Positions 17,475-27,077 of a stretch of DNA of 64,000 nt are shown piece by piece. Below the pieces are notes generated by a model. The model had not been told where the DNA came from. It ran no database searches and worked only from the letters and a program-made list of their open reading frames with translations. Both the position numbers and the translations under genes were made by a program. The first letter of the stretch is position 1. Each line of letters starts with the position of its first letter. The stretch is from CAVVAL01 sp963742725 (GTDB taxonomy: Bacteria; Actinomycetota; Actinomycetes; Mycobacteriales; Cryptosporangiaceae): contig CAVUMX010000001.1 in the NCBI GenBank assembly GCA_963742725.1, forward strand, positions 1,364,001 through 1,428,000, in the 5' to 3' direction.

Positions 17475-18323
17475 TCAGGTCGGTGGCGTCTGGTCCGGGC
17501 CGTTGGGCGCTCCCCCGTCGACCGACGGCTCCGACGAGGGCGACGGAGTGGTCTCCGGTGTCGGGTCGGTGTTGCCGGGGGTCGGCTCGGTGGACGGCGG
17601 CGTGGACGGGCTCGGCTCCGCGGACGGCTCGGTGCTCGGCGACGGCTGCGGATCGGGGCTCGGCGTCGTGCTCGGGGACGGGTCGACAGGCGGCTCGGCG
17701 AGCTGCTCCTCGACCTTGTCGGCCTGGGCCATGATCTTGTCGCGGTCGGCCTCGTCGACGACGTCGCCGGCCGTGGCCAGCGCGGTGTCCAGCAGCTCGC
17801 GGGCGCGCTCCGGGTCGTTGTTCTCGGCCGCGTCCTGGGCCTCGCGCAGCAGCGACAGGGCACCTTCACGCGCTTCGAGCGACTTCGCCCTGTCCTCGTA
17901 GACGACCTTGGTGATCGGCCACAGCGGGCTGCCCGGCTCGGCCACCCCGGCGGCGGCGACGCTGCCGACCGATCCGGCCGCGAACGCGGTGAACGCCGCC
18001 GCGACGGTCATCCGGCGGGTCCAGCGGAAACGGCGGGACTCCTCGACGGGCGTCACCGGCACCTTGGCCGTGCCGATCGAACGGACCGGCGCCACCTCGG
18101 GCAGGTCGGCCGTCGTGTGCACCGGCTCGAACTCAGGCAGGTCGGCGGGCGCCAGCTCGAAGTCGGGCAGGCCCGCCGCCGTCGCCAGGTCGTCGCGCCA
18201 GGCCAGCAGCATGCGGGCCGTCGCGTCGTCGTCGTAGTCCGGCAGCATCTCGCCGCGGCCGAGCGCGTCGAGGAGCAGGTCGTCACGGAGGACGGCGTCT
18301 GCGTCCAGTGGTTGCTGGGTCAT
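17475..18323 (-). CDS. rsdA: anti-sigma-D factor RsdA-like protein
   Basis: Predicted 282-residue single-pass membrane protein. The cytosolic N-terminus (QPLDADAVLRDDLLLDALGRGE) matches the SigD-binding part of RsdA. One membrane helix lies at about residues 104-125 (MTVAAAFTAFAAGSVG), then an extracellular helical region and a long Pro/Ser/Thr tail. The start overlaps the sigD stop by ATGA, so sigma factor and anti-sigma factor are made together, as expected for a pair. GGAGGGGG precedes the ATG. Confidence 0.87.
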   Translation of the reverse strand: MTQQPLDADAVLRDDLLLDALGRGEMLPDYDDDATARMLLAWRDDLATAAGLPDFELAPADLPEFEPVHTTADLPEVAPVRSIGTAKVPVTPVEESRRFRWTRRMTVAAAFTAFAAGSVGSVAAAGVAEPGSPLWPITKVVYEDRAKSLEAREGALSLLREAQDAAENNDPERARELLDTALATAGDVVDEADRDKIMAQADKVEEQLAEPPVDPSPSTTPSPDPQPSPSTEPSAEPSPSTPPSTEPTPGNTDPTPETTPSPSSEPSVDGGAPNGPDQTPPT

Positions 18324-18907
18324 GCGGACACCCCCTCCGTTCCCATCACTCGCTGTCGTAGCCGGGCCAGCGCCCGGTGTTGTGTCACCCGTACGGCGCC
18401 CGGCGTCATGCCTAGCGCATTGCCTGTTTCCTCCGCCGAGAGGCCCACCGCCACCCGGAGCACCAGCACGTCGCGGTGCGCCTCGGGCAACGTCTCCAGC
18501 AGCGCGTGCAGCTGGCGGGCGTCGTCGGCGGCGAGTGCCTGCGACTCCGGGCCACGGTCATGGTCCTCGATCTCGGGCACGATCTCGACCGGCTGGCTCA
18601 GGTCGCGGGACGCGCCACGGTGCGCGTCGTTCACCTTGTGGGAGGCGATGCCGAAGACGAACGCACTGAACGGGCGGCCGAGGTCGCGGTAGCGCGGAAG
18701 TGCGTTCATCACCGCGAGACACACCTCCTGCGCCACGTCGTCGGCGGTCGTGTACAGCCCCCCGCCGGCACGACCGAGACGGGCGCGGCAGTACCGCACC
18801 ACCATCGGTCGGATCCGGCCGAGCAGCTCGGCCATTGCTTCGTTGTCGTTCTGAGCAGCGTGAGCAGCGAGCGCGTTGAGCTCACGCTCGTTGTTCTCTG
18901 CATTCAT
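18320..18907 (-). CDS. sigD: RNA polymerase sigma factor SigD
   Basis: Predicted 195-residue group 4 sigma factor. Region 2 covers about residues 30-95 (TADDVAQEVCLAVMNALPRY, PFSAFVFGIASHKVNDAHR). Region 4 covers about residues 135-190 (LPEAHRDVLVLRVAVGLSAE, MTPGAVRVTQHRALARLRQR). Cotranscribed and translationally coupled with rsdA. The order DUF5319-rsdA-sigD-TPR protein-whiB3 is the M. tuberculosis Rv3412-Rv3416 order, which supports the SigD assignment over other ECF groups. Confidence 0.9.
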   Translation of the reverse strand: MNAENNERELNALAAHAAQNDNEAMAELLGRIRPMVVRYCRARLGRAGGGLYTTADDVAQEVCLAVMNALPRYRDLGRPFSAFVFGIASHKVNDAHRGASRDLSQPVEIVPEIEDHDRGPESQALAADDARQLHALLETLPEAHRDVLVLRVAVGLSAEETGNALGMTPGAVRVTQHRALARLRQRVMGTEGVSA

Positions 18908-19027
18908 CGCTACCCCGAAGCTGTCCGTTACGACGTGCCGGCCGTGGCCAGGTCCCCCGACGGTATCCCGAGATGGTGCCCGGAGTGGAACCGCCGAGGT
19001 ATCGAAGCGCGCATCAACCGACGACAG

Positions 19028-19891
19028 TCACAAGGATACGGCCACAATGCTGGCGATATCTGCCCGGCCGAACCAGCGAGATTTGTCCGGATCGGGAAGG
19101 CCGGCGCCGATCGCGGCCACGGCGGCGGCCGCAGCCCGCGCATGTGTTCGCGCGTCCGCCGGATCGGTGACGCACTGTCCCAGTACGTACTCGATTACCC
19201 AGGTCAGGGGGGTCGCCCGCACCAGTTCGGCGGCCGTCGCGGCCCGTCGCAGTGTCGCTTCGGCCGATGCCGACCTCGTCCGTTCGGACATACCTGCCGC
19301 CACGCGCTGCGACACGCCGAGAAAAAGCAGGCACTTCGCGATGTGACGGGGCGCCGCCGCCTCCTCGGCGGTGGCCAGGCCCGCTTCGGCGGCGCGCACG
19401 GCGGCGTCCGGGTCGCCGGCCAGCAGCCCCACTTCCGTCTCGACCCAGCCGATCCGCACCTGCCGGCGCCAGTCGCCGCCCGCTGCGGTGGCCGCCAGGC
19501 GGGTGCGGGCCGCGGGCAGGTCACCGGCGCCGACCGCGTCGGCGGCCAGACCCAGCCGGGCGTCGAACGCCGAGTCGTCGTCGGCGGCGCTCTCCAGGGC
19601 GCGCTCATCCCACCGTGGCGCCACGTCGTGCCGGCCGAGCTGCCGGTAGTGGCTGGCGAGCGTGGAGGCCGCCAGCGAGCCGTACGGGCCGTTCAACTGC
19701 CCCGTCAGGACGTCGCGCGCCTCGCCGTAGCGACCCAGCGCCCCGAGCGCGGCGCCGACCAGCCAGCTCGCGCGCGGCGACGGATCCGCCGACAGCAGCG
19801 GCACGGACGCCGCCGGGGAGCCGTGGAAGAACTCGACTTCGCCGCGGTTCACGAATCGAGGTTTGGTTGCGCCGGCAACGGGCAATGGCAC
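19028..19891 (-). CDS. TPR-like hypothetical protein between sigD and whiB3
   Basis: Predicted 287-residue soluble, Ala-rich, mostly helical protein that looks like degenerate tetratricopeptide repeats (ASWLVGAALGALGRYGEARD, ALESAADDDSAFDARLGLAA). The N-terminus after the GTG at 19891 reads PLPVAGATKPRFVNRGEVEF, preceded by GGGGAT; the frame stays open further but overlaps whiB3. Its position, divergent from whiB3 and next to sigD, equals that of Rv3415c. Function unknown; a helical adaptor role is only a guess. Confidence 0.8.
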   Translation of the reverse strand: MPLPVAGATKPRFVNRGEVEFFHGSPAASVPLLSADPSPRASWLVGAALGALGRYGEARDVLTGQLNGPYGSLAASTLASHYRQLGRHDVAPRWDERALESAADDDSAFDARLGLAADAVGAGDLPAARTRLAATAAGGDWRRQVRIGWVETEVGLLAGDPDAAVRAAEAGLATAEEAAAPRHIAKCLLFLGVSQRVAAGMSERTRSASAEATLRRAATAAELVRATPLTWVIEYVLGQCVTDPADARTHARAAAAAVAAIGAGLPDPDKSRWFGRADIASIVAVSL

Positions 19892-19942
19892 CAAGGTCGA
19901 TCCCCACCGGCCAGCATCGTCGCGGGCTGAGAGGAGTGCGTG

Positions 19943-20221
19943 ATGGCTGACATTCGTCGCCTTCCGGGTCCGAACACCGATCTGTGGGACTGGCAGCTTC
20001 ACGGTTCGTGCCGGGGCCTTGACAGTTCGCTGTTCTTCCATCCGGAGGGCGAACGCGGCCCGTCACGAGCACGGCGTGAAGCCGAAGCAAAGGCAGTCTG
20101 CGCGAGTTGCCCCGTGTTGACGCAGTGCAGGGCGCACGCGCTGGCCGTACGCGAACCCTATGGCGTGTGGGGCGGCATGAGCGAACACGAGCGCGAGCAC
20201 GTGGTCGCCGTACCGTCCTGA
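19943..20221 (+). CDS. whiB3: WhiB3-type iron-sulfur transcription factor
   Basis: Predicted 92-residue WhiB protein. Four cluster-ligand Cys are at residues 23, 53, 56 and 62, and the GVWGG turn at 74-78. The N-terminal RRLPGPNTDLWDWQLHGSCR and FFHPEGERG are characteristic of the WhiB3/WhiD branch (redox sensing in mycobacteria, sporulation in streptomycetes). ATG at 19943 follows GAGGAG with 6-nt spacing. Only about 50 bp separate it from the divergent TPR-like gene, so both promoters must be compact. A terminator follows at 20253. Confidence 0.92.
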   Translation: MADIRRLPGPNTDLWDWQLHGSCRGLDSSLFFHPEGERGPSRARREAEAKAVCASCPVLTQCRAHALAVREPYGVWGGMSEHEREHVVAVPS

Positions 20222-20252
20222 CAAGCCGCACATTCGACCCTGGGCAGCGAGA

Positions 20253-20288
20253 CAGGCCCGGTCCCGCCGTGAGGCGGGGCCGGGCCTG
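20253..20288. terminator. bidirectional terminator between whiB3 and groEL
   Basis: A 16-bp stem with one G-T wobble (CAGGCCCGGTCCCGCC, GTGA loop, GGCGGGGCCGGGCCTG) lies between the convergent stop codons of whiB3 and groEL. Confidence 0.8.
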
Positions 20289-20302
20289 CGTGCGTGCGTA
20301 GC

Positions 20303-21943
<1,641 letters not shown>

Positions 21944-22008
21944 TCACAGGTCCCTTCACGCGAGACGCCCCGGAACCGTTGCGGCTCCGGGGCGACCCGA
22001 CGGCTGTC

Positions 22009-22317
22009 TTACTTCTCGATGACCGCGAGGACGTCGCGCGCGGAGAGCACCAGGTACTCCTCGCCGCCGTACTTGACCTCGGTGCCGCCGTACTTCGAGT
22101 AGATGACGGTGTCGCCGACCTTCACGTCGAGCGGAACCCGGTTGCCGTTGTCGTCGAAGCGGCCGGGGCCGACCGCGATGACGGTGCCCTCCTGGGGCTT
22201 CTCCTTGGCGGTGTCCGGGATGACGATCCCCGAGGCGGTCGTGGTCTCGGCCTCATTGGCCTGGACGACGATGCGGTCCTCGAGCGGCTTGATGTTGACC
22301 TTGGTTGCGGTCGTCAC
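22009..22317 (-). CDS. groES: co-chaperonin GroES
   Basis: Predicted 102 residues, normal for GroES. The mobile loop (NEAETTTASGIVIPDTAKEK) and EGTVIAVGPGR are conserved; the C-terminus is EYLVLSARDVLAVIEK. GTG start at 22317 after AAGGGGGAG. It caps GroEL and is first in the groES-groEL operon. Confidence 0.96.
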   Translation of the reverse strand: MTTATKVNIKPLEDRIVVQANEAETTTASGIVIPDTAKEKPQEGTVIAVGPGRFDDNGNRVPLDVKVGDTVIYSKYGGTEVKYGGEEYLVLSARDVLAVIEK

Positions 22318-22407
22318 GCTTGGATCTCCCCCTTCTGGGGTGCAGATTTGGGGCTTCTAAGTCACTCGGCAGCCCGCCGTCGCGGGGATCGGACCACCTC
22401 GTTTGAG

Positions 22408-22434
22408 TTGGCACACTCCACTGGCGAGTGCTAA
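22408..22434. promoter_or_regulatory. CIRCE operator A (degenerate)
   Basis: On the minus strand TTAGCACTC, 9 nt, GTGTGCCAA: one arm is perfect and the other deviates at two or three positions from the HrcA-binding CIRCE consensus TTAGCACTC-N9-GAGTGCTAA. It lies downstream of the -10 box. Confidence 0.85.
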
Positions 22435-22439
22435 GCCGA

Positions 22440-22468
22440 AGGTTATTCCGCCGCTAGCACTCCGTCAA
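22440..22468 (-). promoter_or_regulatory. groES-groEL promoter
   Basis: -35 TTGACG (22463-22468), 17-nt spacer, -10 TAACCT (22440-22445) on the minus strand. It lies between and partly under the two CIRCE operators. Confidence 0.75.
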
Positions 22469-22480
22469 GACGAGTGCCAA
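22454..22480. promoter_or_regulatory. CIRCE operator B
   Basis: CTAGCACTC, 9 nt, GAGTGCCAA: each arm has one mismatch to CIRCE. It covers the -35 box of the groES promoter, so HrcA binding would exclude RNA polymerase. Confidence 0.85.
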
Positions 22481-22596
22481 CGGCGTCAAGAAATGTGCCT
22501 GATCTGCCGACAACGCAGGTATTCACAAGCGGCCGGACCGGGACGAGACTGGGTCCGGCACACCCAGCGCTCGTCTTCCAGCGGAGGTGCGGAACG

Positions 22597-22785
22597 ATGC
22601 AGGCACAGATCGGCGACAGGGTGCACGTACACAGCCACACTGTCGGCGTCCACGACCAGATCGGCCAGATCCTGGAGGTACGCGGGCCGGAGGGCCAGCC
22701 GCCGTACCTCGTGCAGTTCGGCGACGGGCACAAGGGGCTCATCTTCCCCGGCCCGGACGCCGTCATCGAACACCCCAAGCACTAA
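22597..22785 (+). CDS. DUF1918 domain protein
   Basis: Predicted 62-residue protein. It has an SH3-like small beta fold: QAQIGDRVHVHSHTVGVHDQ, IGQILEVRGPEGQPPYLVQF and DGHKGLIFPGPDAVIEH, matching DUF1918. ATG at 22597 with GGAGG 9-10 nt upstream; the longer frame overlaps the CIRCE region and is not credible. Function unknown. Divergent from groES; family B element copy 1 follows 48 nt after the stop. Confidence 0.8.
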   Translation: MQAQIGDRVHVHSHTVGVHDQIGQILEVRGPEGQPPYLVQFGDGHKGLIFPGPDAVIEHPKH

Positions 22786-22833
22786 CTCGCTCCGCGCGGT
22801 CGCCGGGGAACGTCTTTCCCGGCCGCCGCCGGA

Positions 22834-22901
22834 ACAAACCGGACTGTTCGGGAAGGCGTCCTGTAACCGGGCGTGGGATACCCCGATATCCCCGACAGTT
22901 G
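22834..22901 (+). repeat. family B 68-bp dispersed element, copy 1
   Basis: It matches 47493-47560 at 64 of 68 positions, beginning ACAAACCGGACTGTTCGGG and ending CCCCGATATCCCCGACAG plus TTG. It can fold with an outer stem CTGT(T)CGGG/CCCGACAG and an inner hairpin GGGATA-CCCCGA-TATCCC. It lies between the DUF1918 gene and the methyltransferase gene. Confidence 0.85.
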
Positions 22902-22929
22902 GACAGCGACGGCGCGCGAGGATGGTCCG

Positions 22930-24123
22930 GTGACCCTGGACATCCTGCGTACCCCAGCCGGGGCCGCCGCGCTGCGTGACGCCGCCGAGGCCGGCACCGG
23001 TGACCCGCTCGTCGCGGCGAGCCGGATGCGCGCGGCCGGGCACGATCCCGGGCTCGCCGCGGCCGCGCTGACGCAGGTCCGGCTCAGGGAGCGGGCGGCG
23101 GCGAAGTTCGGCGCGGACGCCGCCCTCATGTTCTTCACTCCGGACGGCGTCGAGCAGGCGACCCGCTCGATCGTCGCCACCCATCGCGCCGCGCGCTTCG
23201 CCGGTGCCGCCCGTGTCGTCGACCTCTGCTGCGGCATCGGCGCCGACCTGATCGCGCTGGCCCGGGCCGGGCTCGACGTCACCGGCGTGGACGCCGACCC
23301 GGCCACCGCGGCCGTCGCCCGCGCGAACGTCGAGGCGCTGGGTTTGACGGCACAGGTACGTGAAGCGGATGCGACCACGTTCGACCTCACCGGGTACGAC
23401 GCCGCGTTCTGCGATCCGGCGCGGCGGGCCGGCGGGCGGCGCGTGTTCGATCCGTCCGCGTACTCGCCGCCCTGGTCGTTCCTGCTCGACCTGGCCGGAC
23501 GGGTACCTCGTACCGGCGTGAAGGTGGCGCCCGGCATCGACCACGCGCTAGTGCCGGCCGGTGCCGAGGCCGAATGGGTGTCGGTCGGCGGCGACGTGGT
23601 GGAGGCGGCGCTCTGGTTCGGCGACCTCTCCACGGCGCCGCGCCGCGCCACTTTGCTCAGCGGGGCCGGCACGAGACATACCCTCACCGGCTCCGGGGAG
23701 CGGCGCGCAGTGGCCGGGCCCGTCCGGGGCTGGCTCTACGACCCGGACGGCGCCGTCGTCCGGGCCCATCTCGTCGCCGAACTCGCCGACCAGCTCGGCG
23801 CCAACCTCGTCGACCCGTCCATCGCGTACCTCACGACTGACGACCTGGTCGAGACGCCGTACGCGCGGGCGTACCCGATCACGGACGTGCTGCCGTTCTC
23901 GGTGAAGCGCCTGAAAGCGCTGCTCCGCGAGCGGAAGGTCGGGCGGCTGACGATCAAGAAGCGCGGGTCGGCGGTGACGCCTGAGGAACTGCGCCGGCAG
24001 CTCAAGCTCACCGGGGACGAGGACGCGACGGTCGTCCTCACCCGCGTGGCCGGCGCGCCGACGATGATCCTGTGCGGGCCGGAAAGGATGCGCTCACCCG
24101 GAGTTCGCGCGGGGGCCATCTGA
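22930..24123 (+). CDS. class I SAM-dependent methyltransferase with THUMP-like domain
   Basis: Predicted 397 residues. SAM-binding motif I is clear (RVVDLCCGIGADLIALARAG) with the acidic motif II GVDADP; AFCDPARRAGGRRVFDP follows the position of the catalytic motif IV. The C-terminal 100 residues (PITDVLPFSVKRLKALLRER, VGRLTIKKRGSAVTPEELRR) match the THUMP-like domain seen in these actinobacterial proteins and suggest RNA binding. GTG at 22930 follows GAGGAT by 6 nt; codons further upstream lie in the family B repeat and are probably not translated. Substrate unknown. Confidence 0.85.
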   Translation: MTLDILRTPAGAAALRDAAEAGTGDPLVAASRMRAAGHDPGLAAAALTQVRLRERAAAKFGADAALMFFTPDGVEQATRSIVATHRAARFAGAARVVDLCCGIGADLIALARAGLDVTGVDADPATAAVARANVEALGLTAQVREADATTFDLTGYDAAFCDPARRAGGRRVFDPSAYSPPWSFLLDLAGRVPRTGVKVAPGIDHALVPAGAEAEWVSVGGDVVEAALWFGDLSTAPRRATLLSGAGTRHTLTGSGERRAVAGPVRGWLYDPDGAVVRAHLVAELADQLGANLVDPSIAYLTTDDLVETPYARAYPITDVLPFSVKRLKALLRERKVGRLTIKKRGSAVTPEELRRQLKLTGDEDATVVLTRVAGAPTMILCGPERMRSPGVRAGAI

Positions 24124-24171
24124 GGCTGGTGGCCTGAGCTACGTCCGATCGTCGCAGCTGGAGGCCGCCCC

Positions 24172-25731
24172 ATGACCGGTTCCCGCCTCACCCGCCGATC
24201 CGTCCTCACCGCAGGCGCCGGCGTCGGCGCGCTCGCCGTGTTACCCAGCCCCGCGCGGGCCACCCCCACCCCCGATCCGTTCACCCTCGGTGTCGCGTCC
24301 GGGGATCCGAGCCACCACGGCATCGTGCTGTGGACCCGGCTCGCCACGACGCCCCTCGCCGACGACGGCCTGGGCGGTATGCCGTCCCGTGACGTCACCG
24401 TCCACTGGGAGCTCGCCGCCGACGAGCGGTTCCGCCGGATCGTCCGGCGCGGGCGGGTCGAAGCACGCGCCGGACAGGCCCACAGCGTCCATGTCGAGCT
24501 GGCCGGCCTCGCCCCAGGACGGGAGTACTGGTACCGATTCCGCACCGGCCGCCACGTCTCGCCGACCGGCCGCACCCGGACGGCACCGGCGCCCGGCACG
24601 TACGGACCGGCGCTGACGATGGCGTTCGCGTCCTGCTCGCAGTTCGAGCACGGGTACTTCACGGCGTACCGCCGGCTCGCCGAGGACGCGCCGGACGTGA
24701 TCCTGCACCTCGGCGACTACCAGTACGAGTACAAGGCCGGCGTGTACAACATCCCCGGCGGCAACCCGCGCGACCACGCGGGCCCGGAGACCGAGACGCT
24801 GGCCAACTACCGCCAGCGCCACGCCCAGTACAAGGCGGACGGCGACCTCCAGGCCGCGCACGCCGCCGCGCCGTGGCTCGTCGTCTGGGACGACCACGAG
24901 CTGGACAACAACTGGGCCGACGAGGTGTACGAGAACCCGCAGATCCCCCAGCCGAACTTCCTGGCCAGGCGGGAGGCCGCGTTCAAGGCGTACTACGAGA
25001 ACATGCCGCTGCGCCGGGCGTCCGTGCCGCGCGGGATCGACATGCAGCTGTACCGGCGGGTCCGGTGGGGCCGGCTGGCGACGTTCCACCTGCTCGACAC
25101 CCGGCAGTACCGCGACGACCAGGCATGCGGCGACGGGTACAAGACGTGCCCGGCGGCGTCCGACCCGGCGCGCTCGATCACCGGTCCCGAGCAGGAGCGG
25201 TGGCTGCTGGAAGGCTTCCGCGAGTCCCGTGCCCGCTGGGACGTCCTCGGCCAGCAGGTGTTCTTCGGCCAGCGCGACAACACCGCGGGGCCGGTCAAGG
25301 CCACGAGCATGGACGCGTGGGACGGGTACACCGCATCCCGGGACCGGATCACCCGTGGCTGGATCGACGCCAGTGTCCGTAACCCGGTGGTGTTGACCGG
25401 GGACGTCCACGCCGCCTGGGCGAGCGATCTCAAGCTGGACTACGACGACCCGACATCGAAGACGGTCGGCACCGAGCTGGTGTGCACGTCGATCACCAGC
25501 GGCGGTGACGGCGCCGATTCGGTCCCCGAGGACCACCCGTTCCTCAAGATCAACCCGCACCTGCGGTTCTACAACAACCAGCGGGGCTACACGCTGACCC
25601 GGATCGAGCGCGGCCAGCTCCGCGCCGACTACCGGGTCGTGCCGACGGTCCGCACCCCGGGCGCGGCCGTGCGCACCCGGGCCTCGTTCGTCATCGAGGA
25701 CGGCGTCCCCGGCGTGCACGGCATCGCCTAG
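24172..25731 (+). CDS. phoD: Tat-exported PhoD-type alkaline phosphatase
   Basis: Predicted 519 residues. A twin-arginine signal is at the N-terminus (LTRRSVLTAGAGVGALAVLP, cleavage after ARA). Metal-ligand motifs of the PhoD family are visible: LHLGDYQYEY, VVWDDHELDNNW, VLTGDVHAAW. It hydrolyses phosphate mono- or diesters outside the cell. ATG follows CTGGAGG. The stop TAG is the first triplet of family C element copy 1, so the element supplies the last codon. Confidence 0.93.
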   Translation: MTGSRLTRRSVLTAGAGVGALAVLPSPARATPTPDPFTLGVASGDPSHHGIVLWTRLATTPLADDGLGGMPSRDVTVHWELAADERFRRIVRRGRVEARAGQAHSVHVELAGLAPGREYWYRFRTGRHVSPTGRTRTAPAPGTYGPALTMAFASCSQFEHGYFTAYRRLAEDAPDVILHLGDYQYEYKAGVYNIPGGNPRDHAGPETETLANYRQRHAQYKADGDLQAAHAAAPWLVVWDDHELDNNWADEVYENPQIPQPNFLARREAAFKAYYENMPLRRASVPRGIDMQLYRRVRWGRLATFHLLDTRQYRDDQACGDGYKTCPAASDPARSITGPEQERWLLEGFRESRARWDVLGQQVFFGQRDNTAGPVKATSMDAWDGYTASRDRITRGWIDASVRNPVVLTGDVHAAWASDLKLDYDDPTSKTVGTELVCTSITSGGDGADSVPEDHPFLKINPHLRFYNNQRGYTLTRIERGQLRADYRVVPTVRTPGAAVRTRASFVIEDGVPGVHGIA

Positions 25732-25897
25732 GGCCTGTGTCGAAGTCCCTGGCCGAGCGAGGCGTGTTCCAGGCGGCGATCCGGCAAGGCGGAGGTTCGT
25801 CCGGATACGTTTTCTTGTATCCGGGCGGAGCGACAACGCCGCCGGGCGTCGTCTGGGACACGATGCAGCCGGCAGAGGGACTTCGAGACAGGCCCTA
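25729..25897. repeat. family C long palindrome, copy 1
   Basis: A 169-bp element with ends that are complementary over 21 bp with one mismatch (GGGCCTGTGTCGAAGTCCC core, and its complement at 25877-25897). The centre is a hairpin, CCGGATAC-GTTTTCTT-GTATCCGG (25801-25824). Conserved inner blocks are CGATCCGGCAAGGCGGAGG and CGACAACGCCGCCGGGCGTC. Both outer triplets are TAG stops of the convergent phoD and nucleoside hydrolase genes. Related copies are at 28104-28279 and 46353-46516. Confidence 0.85.
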
Positions 25898-26836
25898 AAA
25901 CGCTCGGAGGAACAGTTCGCGGTAGCGCGCCGCGTCGACGTCGAACGCGACGTCGACCGGCGCCGGCCTCGGGTCCGCCGCGACGTACGGGTCGTTGTCC
26001 AGGTCGCCGGCCCAGTCGCGCTGGTCGACGACGGTCTGGCCGCGGGTGAACGCGCCGCCCAGCTCGACGCGCACGGGGCGCCGCTCGGTGCGAAGCCCGT
26101 CCGGGTCGATCACGGACGCCACCGCGCCCGCGTCGCCGAGGCTGCCGCCGCCGCGGTACCGGCCGATCTGGTGCTCCAGCAACCGCCCCGCCAGCTGGGC
26201 CGCCGGCTCGGCCGCCACCGCCAGCGCGCGGCTGGTGGCGAGGTCGATCGTCGGCGTGTAGAACACGTCCAGGCCGTACATCGTGATCGGGACGCCCGCC
26301 GAGAACACGATCGACGCGGCCTCCGGGTCGTGGCGCACGTTGAACTCGGCGCTCGCGGTGGCGTTGCCCGTGACGGCGGCGCCGCCCATGACGACGATGC
26401 GCGTGAGGTTGGCGGTGACCTCGGGATACGTCCGCAGCAACAGCGCGATGTTCGTGAGCGGTGCGAGCGTGACCAGCGTGACGGGCCCCGCGACGATCGT
26501 CCGGCGCAGCAGCTCGACCGCGTGCTCGGCCACCGGCCGGCGCGCGGAGCCAGGCAGCCCCAGGTCGGCCATGCCGTCGTCGCCGTGGACGTGCCGGGCG
26601 TCGCGCGCGGGCTCCAGCAGCGGCCGGTCGGCGCCGCGCGCCACCGGGATGTCGCCCGCACCCGCCGCGTCGAGCACCTTGAGCGTGTTCGTGACCACGT
26701 TGTCGACCTGGGTGTTCCCGGCCACGCACGTGATCGCACGGACGTCCAGGGCCGGCGAACGGACGGCGAGCAGGATCGCGAGCGCGTCGTCCACGCCGGT
26801 GTCGACGTCGAGGACGACGGGCTTACCGGTCGACAA
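25895..26836 (-). CDS. nucleoside hydrolase (IU-type)
   Basis: Predicted 313 residues. The calcium-binding N-terminal motif of inosine-uridine hydrolases is intact (VLDVDTGVDDALA), with ITCVAGNTQVDNVVTNTLKV, LAPLTNIALLL, IVVMGGAA and EFNVRHDPEAA. It cleaves ribonucleosides to base and ribose. The apparent start is TTG at 26836 after GGGACT, overlapping the end of the upstream 84-residue gene by 14 nt. The TAG stop is the outer triplet of family C copy 1. Confidence 0.9.
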   Translation of the reverse strand: MSTGKPVVLDVDTGVDDALAILLAVRSPALDVRAITCVAGNTQVDNVVTNTLKVLDAAGAGDIPVARGADRPLLEPARDARHVHGDDGMADLGLPGSARRPVAEHAVELLRRTIVAGPVTLVTLAPLTNIALLLRTYPEVTANLTRIVVMGGAAVTGNATASAEFNVRHDPEAASIVFSAGVPITMYGLDVFYTPTIDLATSRALAVAAEPAAQLAGRLLEHQIGRYRGGGSLGDAGAVASVIDPDGLRTERRPVRVELGGAFTRGQTVVDQRDWAGDLDNDPYVAADPRPAPVDVAFDVDAARYRELFLRAF

Positions 26837-27077
26837 GGCTGAAGTCCCAGGAGTGCGGGGCGCGTTTCGTCAGGTGGCGGGGTGGGTCGGGTAAATCGAC
26901 GGTCTTGCCGCGCCACCGGGAGATCACGACGACCCGGTGGTCCGTCGAGGTGAACACCTCGCTGGAGACATGGCCGATCTCGGCCTCGATCCGGGGGACG
27001 CCGACGTCACAGACCCAGGTCAGGACGTCGTCGTGAGCCTCCGGATAGGCCACGACCTCCCACATCCGGACGATCAC
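26823..27077 (-). CDS. 84-residue dimeric alpha/beta-barrel-like protein
   Basis: Predicted 84 residues: VRMWEVVAYPEAHDDVLTWV, then PRIEAEIGHVSSEVFTSTDH and RVVVISRWRGKTV. The pattern of strand-helix-strand with EV(F/Y)...(V/I)V..RW resembles antibiotic-biosynthesis-monooxygenase-like or EthD-type folds. No catalytic residues can be assigned. Its start overlaps the tsaD stop (ATGA, 27074-27077) and its end overlaps the nucleoside hydrolase start, so it is translated within the tsaD operon. Confidence 0.7.
   Translation of the reverse strand: MIVRMWEVVAYPEAHDDVLTWVCDVGVPRIEAEIGHVSSEVFTSTDHRVVVISRWRGKTVDLPDPPRHLTKRAPHSWDFSLVDR

Noticed and set aside
22782..23544. Minus-strand frames over family B encoding TVGDIGVS...ARLQDA
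   Set aside because: The same peptide recurs at 47.5 kb only because the 68-bp DNA repeat does; frames outside the repeat do not match, so it is not a protein family.
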